From contig JAFATA010000031.1 in NCBI GenBank assembly GCA_019244165.1, forward strand, positions 1-64,000: 64,000 nt of DNA. The letters run 5' to 3'. Made by a program: the position numbers and the translations under genes. This DNA is from Pseudonocardiales bacterium. Its GTDB lineage: Bacteria; Actinomycetota; Actinomycetes; Mycobacteriales; Pseudonocardiaceae. The notes beneath the pieces are model-generated. The model did not search any database and was not told the DNA's origin. It saw only the letters and a list, made by a program, of their open reading frames with translations. Positions 16,615 to 26,014 of the stretch are shown piece by piece; position 1 is the first letter of the stretch, and each line of letters begins with the position of its first letter.

Positions 16615-17561
16615 GGGTTCTGCACTGGCATGTCCACGGTTCCTGGAGCACCGCGTTCGTCCAGGGGCCACACACCTACCTGGTTCCGGTGACACCGAAC
16701 CGTGACGCCGACGGCCGCGGCCGGGCGCGGACCTTCGACTGGCCACCGAACGCAGTCGAGACGGCGCCCGCGGAGCTGGCTGACACCCACATCGACGTCG
16801 TCGTGCTGCAGCGCCCGCACGAGCTGGAACTCACCGAGCGATGGCTGCGTCGCCGGCCCGGGGATGGGGTGCCGGCCGTTTACGTCGAGCACAACACTCC
16901 CCGCAGCGATGTGCCCAACACGCGGCATCTGATGGCCGATCGATCCGACATCCCGGTCGTGCACGTCACACCGTTCAACGAGCTGTTCTGGGACTGCGGT
17001 CGGGCACCGACCCTGGTGATCGAGCACGGCATCCCCGACCCCGGCTACCGCTATACCGGTGAGGTCAGCCGCGCTGCTGTCGTGATCAACGAACCGGTGC
17101 GCCGGGGGCGGGTTACCGGCACCGACCTGCTGCCCCGCTTTGCCGCAGCGGCACCGCTCGACGTCTTTGGCATGGCGGTCTCCGCGCTGGGCCGGCACCG
17201 CAGGATCGCGACGTTCGAGGACTTGCCACAAGCGCGGATGCACGCTGAGCTTGCCCGGCGCCGGGTGTACCTGCACCCAGTCCGCTGGACCTCGCTGGGG
17301 CTGTCCCTGCTCGAAGCCATGCACCTGGGCATGCCGGTGGTCGCGCTGGCGACCACCGAGGCTGCCGAGGCGGTGCCCGCGGACGCCGGGGTGGTGTCCA
17401 CCCGGGTCGATCGGCTCGCCGAGGCGCTGCGCATCTTCGTCGCTGACCTTGATTTCGCTCGCCACACCGGCCTAGCGGCCAGAGCCGCCGCCCGCCGGAG
17501 GCACTCGCTTGACCGGTTCATCACTGACTGGGACCAGCTGCTGAAGGAGGTGCGCCGATGA
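16611..17561 (+). CDS. Glycosyltransferase, GT-B fold (GT1/GT4-like)
   Basis: A 316-residue protein with a degenerate GT-B layout: an N-terminal region with VYVEHNTPRSDVPN and VIEHGIPD, and a C-terminal half with HPVRWTSLGLSLLEAMHLG, where the last Glu matches the ribose-binding acid of the EX7E motif, followed by MPVVALATTEAAEAVP. It is shorter than most GT4 enzymes. It begins in the stop of the GT9 gene (ATGA). The donor is unknown, and coupling to both neighbours places it in glycan assembly. Confidence 0.75.
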   Translation: MRVLHWHVHGSWSTAFVQGPHTYLVPVTPNRDADGRGRARTFDWPPNAVETAPAELADTHIDVVVLQRPHELELTERWLRRRPGDGVPAVYVEHNTPRSDVPNTRHLMADRSDIPVVHVTPFNELFWDCGRAPTLVIEHGIPDPGYRYTGEVSRAAVVINEPVRRGRVTGTDLLPRFAAAAPLDVFGMAVSALGRHRRIATFEDLPQARMHAELARRRVYLHPVRWTSLGLSLLEAMHLGMPVVALATTEAAEAVPADAGVVSTRVDRLAEALRIFVADLDFARHTGLAARAAARRRHSLDRFITDWDQLLKEVRR

Positions 17562-18772
17562 GGATCGACTTGATCTCCGAGCACGCCAGCCCGCTCGCGG
17601 CGATCGGTGGAGCCGACTCGGGCGGCCAGAACGTGCACGTCGAGCAGCTCGCGCGGGCGCTGGGTGAGCGCGGGCACCACGTGACCGTGTACACCCGCCG
17701 CGACGATCCCCAGCTGCCCGACCGGGTCCGCGCTGGCCCCGGGGTGACCGTGGAGCACGTACCCGCCGGACCCGCCAGCATCCTGCCCAAGGACACCTTG
17801 CTGCCCTATATGGCCGAGTTCGGCGATCACCTCACCAAACGCTGGTTGGCGGAGCCGCCGGACGTGGCGCACGCGCACTTCTGGATGAGCGGGCTGGCCG
17901 CTCATCGCGGTGCCAGCGGCACCAGTATCCCCGTGCTGCAGACCTTCCACGCGCTCGGCGTCGTCAAGCGGCGGCATCTGGGTGCCTCAGATCCCAGCCC
18001 ACCATCCCGATTGCAACTGGAGGCCGGACTGGCGCGTGCGGCGGCGCTGATCGTGGCGACCTGCTCGGAGGAGGTGACCGAACTCACCGCCCTGGGTGTG
18101 CCGGTGCAGCGGATCGCCGTGGTGCCGTGCGGGGTGGGCCTCGACCACTTCACCCCGAACGGGCGCCGGGCAGCGCGCGATGGCCGGCATCGCATCCTGT
18201 CCCTCGGGCGGCTGGTCGAACGCAAGGGCGTTGAGACGACCATTCGCGCCGTCTCGGAGGTGCCTGGCGCGGAACTCGTCATCGCGGGCGGTGGGGACGC
18301 GATCGCGGACGCGGAGCTGGCGAGGTTGATGGCCCTCGCGCAGGAGTGCGGGGTGCGGGACCGGGTACGCGTCGTCGGCCGGATCGCCCGGGCGGACGTC
18401 CCCGCGCTGCTGCGCTCGGCGGACGTGGTCGTCAGCGTGCCCTGGTACGAACCGTTCGGGATGGTGCCGCTGGAGGCGATGGCCTGCGGGGTGCCGGTGG
18501 TCGCCTCCGCGGTGGGCGGGCACCTCGACACCGTCCTGGACGGCCGCACCGGCGCGCTGGTGCCGCCACGCGATCCCGCTGCACTGGCGCGGCGGCTGCG
18601 CGAGCTGCTCGCCGATCCCGGCAGGCTGGCCGCGATCGGCTCGGCCGCGGCAGCCCGGGCGCAATCCCGCTACGGCTGGGACCACATCGCGAGGGAGACC
18701 GAGCTGCTCTACCGCCGGGTGTGCCTCGGTGAGCAGACCCCGACCGTCACCGTGCCGGGAGGCCAATCATGA
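17558..18772 (+). CDS. Glycosyltransferase family 4
   Basis: A 404-residue GT4 enzyme. GGADSGGQNVHV near the N-terminus is the glycine loop found in sucrose-phosphate-synthase-like and MshA-like members. The second half shows SLGRLVERKGVET, then YEPFGMVPLEAMACGVPVV, containing both Glu residues of the EX7E motif. The MshA-like character suggests a nucleoside-diphosphate sugar donor, but the acceptor is open. Overlaps by 4 nt at both ends with its neighbours. Confidence 0.87.
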   Translation: MRIDLISEHASPLAAIGGADSGGQNVHVEQLARALGERGHHVTVYTRRDDPQLPDRVRAGPGVTVEHVPAGPASILPKDTLLPYMAEFGDHLTKRWLAEPPDVAHAHFWMSGLAAHRGASGTSIPVLQTFHALGVVKRRHLGASDPSPPSRLQLEAGLARAAALIVATCSEEVTELTALGVPVQRIAVVPCGVGLDHFTPNGRRAARDGRHRILSLGRLVERKGVETTIRAVSEVPGAELVIAGGGDAIADAELARLMALAQECGVRDRVRVVGRIARADVPALLRSADVVVSVPWYEPFGMVPLEAMACGVPVVASAVGGHLDTVLDGRTGALVPPRDPAALARRLRELLADPGRLAAIGSAAAARAQSRYGWDHIARETELLYRRVCLGEQTPTVTVPGGQS

Positions 18773-19350
18773 ATCGCCAGCACTTCGCGGCGCTGCGCAA
18801 CGCCCTGACCCGGATAGAGGACATCGCCAGCGCACGGACCGAGTCGTGGGGACGCCATCTGGCCGGTGTCTTGAACGGCGGCGGGCGGCTGCTCGCCTGT
18901 GGCAATGGTGGCAGCGCGGCCGAAGCCCAGCACCTCACCGGCGAACTCGTGGGCCGCTTCCTGCACGAGCGGCGCCCGTTGTCCGCGATCGCCCTGCACG
19001 CCGACACCTCCGCGCTCACCGCGATCGGCAACGACTACGGCGGGCATGAGTCGTTCGCTCGGCAAGTCTTCGCGCACGGGCGCCCGGGTGACGTGCTGGT
19101 TGCGCTGTCCACCAGCGGCGCCAGCCGCAACGTGGTCTCCGCGGCTAAGGCGGCGCACGAAGTGGGCATGACCGCGTGGGCACTGACCGGTCCGGCCCCC
19201 AACACGCTGGCTGCGGTCTGCGATGACGCGATCGCGGTGGAGGCTCCCAGCGTTGCCACCGTGCAGGAGATCCACCTCGCCCTCGTGCACGCGCTGTGTA
19301 TCGCGATCGACCACGCGCTAGGTGTGGTCGCGCCGAAGCCGCAGCTATGA
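18769..19350 (+). CDS. gmhA: Phosphoheptose isomerase GmhA
   Basis: A 193-residue SIS-domain isomerase that converts D-sedoheptulose 7-phosphate to D-glycero-D-manno-heptose 7-phosphate, the first committed step of ADP-heptose synthesis. The phosphate-binding loop ACGNGGSAAEAQHLTGELVG is complete and STSGASRNV forms the second sugar-phosphate site. The Gln and His near the C-terminus (ATVQEIHLALVHALC) match the metal-binding residues of GmhA. Length equals the E. coli enzyme. It sits between the GT4 and hldE genes with 4-nt overlaps at each end. Confidence 0.92.
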   Translation: MNRQHFAALRNALTRIEDIASARTESWGRHLAGVLNGGGRLLACGNGGSAAEAQHLTGELVGRFLHERRPLSAIALHADTSALTAIGNDYGGHESFARQVFAHGRPGDVLVALSTSGASRNVVSAAKAAHEVGMTAWALTGPAPNTLAAVCDDAIAVEAPSVATVQEIHLALVHALCIAIDHALGVVAPKPQL

Positions 19351-20828
19351 CCAGCTTCCGGCTGGTGGTGTTCGGTGACTCGTTGCTGGACAGCGACGTC
19401 GAGGGCGGGGTGGACCGGCTGTGCCCGGATGCGCCAGTTCCGGTCGTCGACGTCCTGGCGCAGCGGTGGCGCCCCGGTGGAGCAGGCCTGGCCGCGCTGC
19501 TGGCGGCCCGCGCTGGCCACGATGTCGTGCTGGTGAGTGCGCTGGGCATCGACCCGGCGGCTGCACTGCTGGCCGACCTGCTCGCCGCCCACGTCGAGGT
19601 GGTGCGGATGCCGTTGCGTGGTGCGACGGTGTGCAAGGTCAGGATCCGTGCGGCAGGCCGTTCGCTGCTGCGGGTCGATGCCGGCGATGGCCGGGCCGCA
19701 GGCGCACCGAGTTGCGGCCGCCTCGCAAGCGTGCTGCGCGGCGCCGAGGCGGTGCTGGTCTCCGATTACGGGCGTGGCGTCACCGCCGATCCCGTCGTTC
19801 GGGACGCCCTCGTCGGGCTGGCCCGCCGGGTGCCCGTGGTGTGGGACCCGCATCCCCGGGGAGCCCCACCGGTGCCTGGGTGCCACTTGGTTACGCCCAA
19901 TGAGACCGAGGCGGTCAGCTTTCTCCCCAGCCCATTTCTCCGCAGCCCAGCCGGGACCGGGTCGATGCCCACCCCCGCCTCGGGACTCGTGGCCGCTGCG
20001 GCGCTGCGTGTGTGGTGGAGATGTGCCGCCGTGGCGGTCACGCTCGGAGCCCGCGGTGCGGCACTGGCCACCGCGGCGGGGTGCACGGCCATGCCCGTGC
20101 CCGGGATCGAGGTTCCCCGTGATTGCGACCCCTGCGGTGCCGGCGATGCCTTCGCCGCAGCCGTCACCGGTGCTCTGCTCGCCACCAGCTCCGTCCGTGC
20201 GGCGGTGGCGGCTGCGGTCTGCGCCGCGTCGCAGTTCGTTGCCGAGGGGGGTGCCGCCTCGGTCAACTCACTGCCCACCGTGCCCCCCATCGGGCCCTCC
20301 CCCGTTGGGCGGGCACAGCCCGTCGGGGTGTCCGCGATGGATGTCGTGGCACAGCTCCGTCGTCGCGGTGGCCGGTTGGTGGCCACGGGCGGCTGCTTCG
20401 ACCTGCTGCACCCCGGGCATCTCAGCCTGCTCAGACAGGCCCGCGCATTAGGTGACGCCCTGGTGGTGTGCGTCAACTCCGACGAATCGGTGCGCCGCCG
20501 CAAGGGCCCCAGCCGACCGGTCGTGCCCGCAGCTGGCCGGATCGCGCTGCTGGAAGCGCTGGAGCCGGTCGACGCTGTGATCATGTTCGGCGAGGACACC
20601 CCCGCCGCGCTGCTCGAGACGCTGCGGCCCGACGTGTGGGTCAAGGGTGGCGACTACACCATGGGGGAACTCCCCGAGGCGGCAGTGGTGCACCGGCACG
20701 GCGGGCAGGTCGTGATCATCCCGCTGGTCGGCGGGTACTCGACGAGCCGGCTTGTCGCCGCCGCGCGAATCCGCGGCGGCCAGAGACCTAGTGCCGGAGA
20801 AGGGAGAACGGATGAGGCCGCTGGGTAA
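19347..20828 (+). CDS. hldE: Bifunctional heptose kinase/adenylyltransferase HldE
   Basis: A 493-residue two-domain enzyme. Residues 1-310 are a PfkB-type kinase (VVFGDSLLDSDVEG near the start, catalytic CGAGDAFAAAV near 262) that makes heptose 1,7-bisphosphate. From about 330 on there is a nucleotidylyltransferase (TGGCFDLLHPGHLSLL with the HxGH motif) that makes ADP-heptose from heptose 1-phosphate. This is the same domain order as E. coli HldE. A short low-complexity linker (near 310-330) separates them. Overlaps gmhA by 4 nt and the following SDR gene by 17 nt. Confidence 0.92.
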   Translation: MTSFRLVVFGDSLLDSDVEGGVDRLCPDAPVPVVDVLAQRWRPGGAGLAALLAARAGHDVVLVSALGIDPAAALLADLLAAHVEVVRMPLRGATVCKVRIRAAGRSLLRVDAGDGRAAGAPSCGRLASVLRGAEAVLVSDYGRGVTADPVVRDALVGLARRVPVVWDPHPRGAPPVPGCHLVTPNETEAVSFLPSPFLRSPAGTGSMPTPASGLVAAAALRVWWRCAAVAVTLGARGAALATAAGCTAMPVPGIEVPRDCDPCGAGDAFAAAVTGALLATSSVRAAVAAAVCAASQFVAEGGAASVNSLPTVPPIGPSPVGRAQPVGVSAMDVVAQLRRRGGRLVATGGCFDLLHPGHLSLLRQARALGDALVVCVNSDESVRRRKGPSRPVVPAAGRIALLEALEPVDAVIMFGEDTPAALLETLRPDVWVKGGDYTMGELPEAAVVHRHGGQVVIIPLVGGYSTSRLVAAARIRGGQRPSAGEGRTDEAAG

Positions 20829-21501
20829 TGTACTGATCACCGGGGGTGCCTCGGGACTCGGTGCGGCCACCGTCCAGGCGGTGCTCGCCGCAGGCGGGCG
20901 CCCCCTGGTACTCGACCGCAACGCTCCGTCGGTTGCGGTGGACCATGTGCAGGCCGACCTGGCCGACCGGGCCGCCACCGAGAACGCGGTCGCGGCGCTG
21001 GTAGCAGCCGCCGGGAACCGGCTGCAGGCGGTGTTCACCGCCGCCGGGATCGACTCCTGCGGCCCGTTTGGCGAGGTGCCCGCCGAGGAATGGGAGCGGG
21101 TGATCACGGTCAACCTGCTCGGTACCGCCCGGGTGGTGCGGGCCGCGCTGCCGCACCTCGAGCGCTCCCGGGGGACGGTGGTGACCTGCTCGTCTACCCT
21201 CGGGCTACGAGTGTTTCCCGACGCGACGGCCTACTGCGCGGCCAAGTTCGGCGTGATTGGCTTCACTCGTGCGCTGGCCGCGGAGACCGCTGGGCGGATC
21301 GGGGTGACGCTGCTGATTCCCGGCGGCATGCACACCCCGTTCTTCGACGGCCGCGAGGAGCAGTACAAGCCACCGCCGGACGCCAAGCTCAACCGACCGC
21401 AGGACGTGGCGGCGGCCGTGATCCACGCGCTGCGTCAACCACCCGGGTGCGAGCTGCGGGAAATGGTGGTCTGCCCGTCGCAGGAGCCATCCTGGCCGTA
21501 A
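20812..21501 (+). CDS. Short-chain dehydrogenase/reductase
   Basis: A 229-residue classical SDR. The cofactor loop TGGASGLGAAT, the catalytic Ser (CSSTLGL) and YCAAK are present. The ATG at 20812 has AAGGGAG in front and lies inside the end of hldE. Sugar 4-reduction or oxidation of a sugar hydroxyl are possible roles. It is a classical SDR and not an HldD-type extended SDR, so the locus shows no obvious 6-epimerase for L,D-heptose. Confidence 0.82.
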   Translation: MRPLGNVLITGGASGLGAATVQAVLAAGGRPLVLDRNAPSVAVDHVQADLADRAATENAVAALVAAAGNRLQAVFTAAGIDSCGPFGEVPAEEWERVITVNLLGTARVVRAALPHLERSRGTVVTCSSTLGLRVFPDATAYCAAKFGVIGFTRALAAETAGRIGVTLLIPGGMHTPFFDGREEQYKPPPDAKLNRPQDVAAAVIHALRQPPGCELREMVVCPSQEPSWP

Positions 21502-21512
21502 GCCCTCCCACG

Positions 21513-22451
21513 GTGCTGGTGCTCCGCGCGTTGGGCCTCGGTGACCTGCTGACCGCGGTGCCGGCGCTGCGCGGCCTGCGCTCGGCGTATCCCGAGCACC
21601 GCCTGGTGCTGGCCGCCCCGGCAGCGCTGGGCGATCTCGCGCTGCTGACCGGATCCGTGGACGAGCTGCTGCCCACCACCCGGCTGGATGCGCTCAGCTG
21701 GCGCCAGGCTTCTCCGGTTGTTGCGGTGAATCTGCATGGACGGGGACCGCAGAGCACCCACGCCCTCCGCGCGCTGCGACCCACCGTCCTGCTTACTCAT
21801 GCCAACCCCGAGGAGCGGGGTCCCCAGAAGGGTCCACAGTGGGACGGCGATGTGCACGAGACGCACCGGTGGTGCCGGCTGCTGGAGTACTTCGGCATCC
21901 CCGCCGACCCGTCTGATCTGCAGCTGGCACCACCTCAGGCACCGAGCCCGGCACCGGGAGCGGTCATCGTGCACCCTGGGTGCGCCTTCGCCGCCCGGCG
22001 CTGGCCCCTCGATCGGTATGTGGCGGTGGCCCGCCGGTTGGCGGGGGCTGGGAGACGGGTGGTGGTCACCGGCAGCGCAGACCAGCGGGGGCTCGCCATT
22101 CGACTAGCCGCCGCAGCCGGCTTGCCCGGCGACTCGGTGCTTGCCGGCCGCACGACGCTCTCCCAGCTCGCTGCACTGGTTGCCGAGGCGACCCTGCTCA
22201 TTTGCGGCGATACCGGCATCGCCCACCTCGCCACCGCCTACGGCACGCCGTCGGTGGTGCTCTTCGGTCCGGTATCCCCCCAGCACTGGGGCCCGCCCCC
22301 GGAGCGTCCGCGGCATGTGGCCCTGTGGGCCGGCAGCACCGGGGACACCTTCGCTGACCAACCCGACCCAGGCCTGCTGCGGATCAGCACCGCGGAGGTC
22401 ATCGCCGCCGCCGAGCGACTGATGTCACCCCACCCCCCAAGTAACCGGTGA
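21513..22451 (+). CDS. Glycosyltransferase family 9 (second heptosyltransferase-like)
   Basis: A 312-residue GT9 enzyme. Starting at the GTG at 21513 gives MLVLRALGLGDLLTAVPALR, the exact N-terminal pattern of heptosyltransferases, 11 nt after the SDR stop. The C-terminal half has VIVHPGCAFAARRWP and CGDTGIAHLATAYGTPSVVLFG, the ADP-binding region. It is distinct from the other GT9 in this operon, so two heptose residues, or one heptose and one related sugar, may be added. Last gene of the operon. Confidence 0.87.
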   Translation: MLVLRALGLGDLLTAVPALRGLRSAYPEHRLVLAAPAALGDLALLTGSVDELLPTTRLDALSWRQASPVVAVNLHGRGPQSTHALRALRPTVLLTHANPEERGPQKGPQWDGDVHETHRWCRLLEYFGIPADPSDLQLAPPQAPSPAPGAVIVHPGCAFAARRWPLDRYVAVARRLAGAGRRVVVTGSADQRGLAIRLAAAAGLPGDSVLAGRTTLSQLAALVAEATLLICGDTGIAHLATAYGTPSVVLFGPVSPQHWGPPPERPRHVALWAGSTGDTFADQPDPGLLRISTAEVIAAAERLMSPHPPSNR

Positions 22452-22749
22452 GTAACTTTGTCAGCCCTGTCGGCGAGGTGGGTCGAGCAGTTCGGTGGCC
22501 TTGGTGATGATAGCCAGGCCAGGGTTGGTATAGCGGACGCCACCACCTCCTGCAGGAACTGATCACCGTGCCCGTGTTCCCGGCTTCAGTCCACCCGAGA
22601 TAGTCGTGATTGCTTCAGGTGATAATCCTGACAGCGTGGGGAACCTTTTGTGCTGGTTTGGTCGGGATAGCCTGATCCGATAACGTCCATCACCTACCGG
22701 TGAACGCCGCCTGCGCCGGTGCGGCTGCACGGATGCCGAGGGGAACGTA
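22452..22749. other. Intergenic region before the HTH regulator
   Basis: No gene is supported. The right end carries the ribosome site gaggggaacgta just before the ATG at 22750. The AT-richer part around 22600-22690 is a plausible promoter area, but no clear -35/-10 pair can be assigned. Confidence 0.4.
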
Positions 22750-24378
22750 ATGGGTGAGCGGGGCAGTCCCAAGCAGCAGCGGGAGTGGTTGGCGCGGTCG
22801 TTGCGGGCTCAGGGCAAGTCATGGGTGGAAGTAGCCGAGGCGCTGCGGGGGCGTTTCCGGGTCAATGCCCGGGTGGCATTGCGCTATGCCCACGGGTGGA
22901 GTCAACGTCAGGCCGCGGAAGAGTGGAACAAGCGCTGGCCTGATGAACCGAAGACGTTCAAGGCATTCTCGTATTGGGAGACGTGGCCGAGTCCGACCGG
23001 GCATGCCCCCTCGTTCGACATTTGCGGCAAGCTGGCCGAGATGTACGAGTGCGCGGTCAGTGACTTGCTGGTGGACTTACCTAATTATCGGCACCGTGAT
23101 GCGATGAACCGGGCACAGCCAACAGCACGCGCGATACCTCAACCTATCCCTCCACCGGTCGCCAAGCTGGTCGTGCCCAGTGATATCGCGGTGTGGGCGA
23201 CGGCGGCCGGCCTCCAGCTCCCGGACACGCTGATCGCCCTGCTCCTGCAGTACCTGGGCTCACTGGTGCTCCCTGAGCGCCAGGCAGGTATCACGCCCCG
23301 TGACCGCGATGAGGCGTACCATCAGCTTGTTCAGTTTCTCCACAGTTGGGCGCACACCATGGACCGTCGGGCCACGCTGCTGTTCCTGAGCTGGGCGGCG
23401 AGCGTCGCGGCGGTGTCGCCGGTCACCGTCGGTGGCGAGCATGAGCGCATGGCGTCGGTGCTCGGTGGGTCGAGTCGGGTCGATGCGTCGATCATCGAGC
23501 ACGTCGAAGCGATGCTGCTGCACTGCCGGCATCAAGATGCGGCGCTGGGTCCGCAGGCTGTCCTGAGTACCGTGCTGGCCCAGCGGGACCTGGCCCGGGC
23601 GCTGGTCCCTGAGTGTCCGGCAGTGCTGCGGCCTCGGCTGCTCTCGGCTCTGAGCGAGGCCTCGCGCCAGGCTGGGTGGCTGTCGTTCGATCTGAAGCGG
23701 TTCGACCACGCCGAGTATTACTACGAGGATGCCCGCGCGCTGGCGCACCAGGCGGACAACCCCGGGCTAGGGGCTCTCGTGTTATGCGACATGAGCGACC
23801 TGGCGACCTGGCAGGGCAAGCCACGCGTCGGCGTCGACCACGCCGTTGCGGCGAGCCAGTGGGCCGGTCGTACTGATGACCTGCGGTTGCGTGCCTACGC
23901 CGCAGACGTGGCCGCGCGGACCTATGCCGCCGACGGGCAGAAAAACGCCTGCCTGACCGCTCTCGACACGGCCCACACCGCACTCACGAGGGCAGATTAT
24001 CAAGCGCCGAGCCAGATGCTGGGCTATGGCGAAGGGTGGCACATCGCATTTCGCGGCGGGTGCCATCTCAAGTTGGGTGAGGCTGACTGCGCCATTTCCT
24101 ATGCCCAGCAGGGCCTCAAGCTCGTCGACCAGTCACGACTCCGAGGCGCCACAGCGATGACGATCGCCAACTTCGCTGAGGCGTATGTGCAGTGCGATGA
24201 GATTGACGAAGCGGCGCGGCTGCTCGGTGACGCCGGAGACATCGCGGTGGGCAACAGTTCCGCCCGGCTGATCGAGCGGCTGGTACAGGTCCGTGCTGGT
24301 CTGCAACCCTGGCACCAGACCGCCGCCGTGCGAACGCTCGACGAGCGCCTAGCATCTCACGGATTGACGATCGTCTGA
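22750..24378 (+). CDS. Large HTH/TPR-type putative transcriptional regulator
   Basis: A 542-residue protein. The first 115 residues look like an XRE-type DNA-binding region (RYAHGWSQRQAAEEWN helix-turn-helix-like, then FKAFSYWETWPS and a second helical motif). The rest is an all-helical tandem-repeat region with TPR-like periods (for example DDLRLRAYAADVAARTYAA and the later GEADCAISYAQQGLKLVD). Such regulators are common in streptomycetes and Pseudonocardiales, and several control secondary metabolism. It follows the heptose operon on the same strand after a 298-nt gap and could regulate it, but nothing in the sequence proves this. Confidence 0.7.
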   Translation: MGERGSPKQQREWLARSLRAQGKSWVEVAEALRGRFRVNARVALRYAHGWSQRQAAEEWNKRWPDEPKTFKAFSYWETWPSPTGHAPSFDICGKLAEMYECAVSDLLVDLPNYRHRDAMNRAQPTARAIPQPIPPPVAKLVVPSDIAVWATAAGLQLPDTLIALLLQYLGSLVLPERQAGITPRDRDEAYHQLVQFLHSWAHTMDRRATLLFLSWAASVAAVSPVTVGGEHERMASVLGGSSRVDASIIEHVEAMLLHCRHQDAALGPQAVLSTVLAQRDLARALVPECPAVLRPRLLSALSEASRQAGWLSFDLKRFDHAEYYYEDARALAHQADNPGLGALVLCDMSDLATWQGKPRVGVDHAVAASQWAGRTDDLRLRAYAADVAARTYAADGQKNACLTALDTAHTALTRADYQAPSQMLGYGEGWHIAFRGGCHLKLGEADCAISYAQQGLKLVDQSRLRGATAMTIANFAEAYVQCDEIDEAARLLGDAGDIAVGNSSARLIERLVQVRAGLQPWHQTAAVRTLDERLASHGLTIV

Positions 24379-24422
24379 AGCCGCCCACGGGAACAGTTAT
24401 CGGAGCGCTGGGCCTACAGTGA

Positions 24423-25103
24423 GTGGGGTTGATCGAGAGAATCCTGCCCCCCGAGGTGGCCACCGCCGAGGCGTTCGACGACCCACCCGACGCTGTGCTG
24501 TACCCGGGCGAAGAAGAGCTGATCAGCCGCGCGGTGGACAAGCGGCGCCGGGAGTTCCGTACCGTCCGCCACTGCGCGCGGCGGGCACTGGGTCAGCTCG
24601 GCGTGCCGCCCGCGCCAGTGCTGCGCGGCGAGCGTGGGGAGCCGACCTGGCCGCCCGGTGTGGTGGGCAGCATGACTCATTGCGCGGGTTACCGGGCCGC
24701 CGCCGTCGCCCACAGTAGTGGTCTGCGGGGGCTGGGGATCGATGCTGAACCGCACGAACCGCTGCCGGCGGGGGTACTGGAGGCTATCGCTCTGGACGGG
24801 GAACGGGAGCATTTGTCCGAGTTGGCCGCCGTGGCGGGGTCAACGTGCTGGGACCGCCTTCTGTTCTGCGCCAAGGAGACGGTGTACAAGGCGTGGTTTC
24901 CGTTGACCCGCAGCTGGCTAGGGTTCCAGGACGCCGTCATCACGATCAATCCCGGCACGGGTGACCCTGGGCAAGGCACCTTCTCCGCCCGCCTGCTGGT
25001 GCCCGGACCAACCATCACCGGCGAGGCACTGACCCTGCTGGACGGCCGCTGGCTCCGCACTGACAAACTAGTAGTCACCGCGATCGCGGTACAGCGTTCC
25101 TGA
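24423..25103 (+). CDS. Sfp/EntD-type 4'-phosphopantetheinyl transferase
   Basis: A 226-residue PPTase. GSMTHCAGYRAAAVA is the first substrate loop, LGIDAEP holds the metal-binding Asp/Glu pair and FCAKETVYKAWFPLT holds the catalytic Glu and Lys. These motifs match the EntD-like subgroup that activates NRPS/PKS carriers. No megasynthase lies in the window. The GTG at 24423 is the chosen start; a TTG two codons later is an alternative. It is the second PPTase here, from a different family than the AcpS at 6247. Confidence 0.88.
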   Translation: MGLIERILPPEVATAEAFDDPPDAVLYPGEEELISRAVDKRRREFRTVRHCARRALGQLGVPPAPVLRGERGEPTWPPGVVGSMTHCAGYRAAAVAHSSGLRGLGIDAEPHEPLPAGVLEAIALDGEREHLSELAAVAGSTCWDRLLFCAKETVYKAWFPLTRSWLGFQDAVITINPGTGDPGQGTFSARLLVPGPTITGEALTLLDGRWLRTDKLVVTAIAVQRS

Positions 25104-25270
25104 TCTTGCTCGAGGCCGTCGGCCGATCCCTGACGGTATTCTAGATGCTGGCCTGCGTTCTGGGTACCAGCTACGGCCGCTGCCTCATCATTGTCCCGTG
25201 ACCGATTCGATCCGCTACGATCTTGGCCCTCATGGTGACCTGGGCCAACCCCACGGATGGTGGTAAGCAC

Positions 25271-26014
25271 ATGCTCGGGGTGCCTGATCCCGCACGTGGC
25301 TTCCTGTTCGACTTGGACGGTGTGCTCACCCAGACCGCCAAGCAGCACGCCGCGGCCTGGAAGCTGATGTTCGACGAGTTCCTGGCGCAGCGGGCCCGCC
25401 AGGTCGGCGAGCCCTTCGTGCCCTTCGACCTCAGTGCCGACTACGACACCTACGTCGATGGCAAGCCGCGGCTGGCCGGTACCCAGTCTTTCCTCGCCTC
25501 CCGGCAGATCGAGCTGCCGACGGGCACACCGCAGGATCCGCCCGGAGCGCCCACCGTGTACGGGCTGTCCAACCGCAAGAACGACCTGGTGCTGGAGCTC
25601 ATTCGCACCCAAGGGGTGACGGTCTACCCGGGCTCGGTGCGGTATCTGCACGCCGTGCGCGACGCTGGGCTGCCCTGCGCGGTGGTGACCTCCAGCGCGA
25701 ACGCCGAGCAAGTGCTCACCTCGGCGGGGCTGGCTGGGCTGTTCGACGCCCGGGTCGACGGGGTGGTCGCCCTGCGTGAGGGGCTCGCCGGAAAGCCGGC
25801 GCCGGACACCTTCCTCGCCGGCGCCCGGCTGCTCGGCGTCCCGCCGGACTCTGCCGTGGTGTTCGAGGACGCGCTGGCCGGCGTCGCGGCTGGCCGCGCT
25901 GGGCAGTTCGGGTACGTCGTCGGGGTGGACCGGGTCGGGCAGGCCGAGGCGTTGCGCGCGCACGGCGCCGACGTCGTCGTCAGTGACCTCGCTGAGCTGC
26001 TGGATCGGTCATGA
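25271..26014 (+). CDS. Beta-phosphoglucomutase-like HAD hydrolase
   Basis: A 247-residue HAD protein. [11 protein letters not shown] carries the nucleophile and general acid/base Asp pair, [12 protein letters not shown] is motif [11 protein letters not shown] motif III and [12 protein letters not shown] motif IV, all as in beta-phosphoglucomutase. It should convert beta-glucose 1-phosphate to glucose 6-phosphate. The ATG at 25271 (preceded by GGTGG) begins the conserved region; an ATG at 25232 is also possible. It overlaps the GH65 gene by 4 nt, the usual pairing for disaccharide phosphorolysis. Confidence 0.88.
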   Translation: MLGVPDPARGFLFDLDGVLTQTAKQHAAAWKLMFDEFLAQRARQVGEPFVPFDLSADYDTYVDGKPRLAGTQSFLASRQIELPTGTPQDPPGAPTVYGLSNRKNDLVLELIRTQGVTVYPGSVRYLHAVRDAGLPCAVVTSSANAEQVLTSAGLAGLFDARVDGVVALREGLAGKPAPDTFLAGARLLGVPPDSAVVFEDALAGVAAGRAGQFGYVVGVDRVGQAEALRAHGADVVVSDLAELLDRS

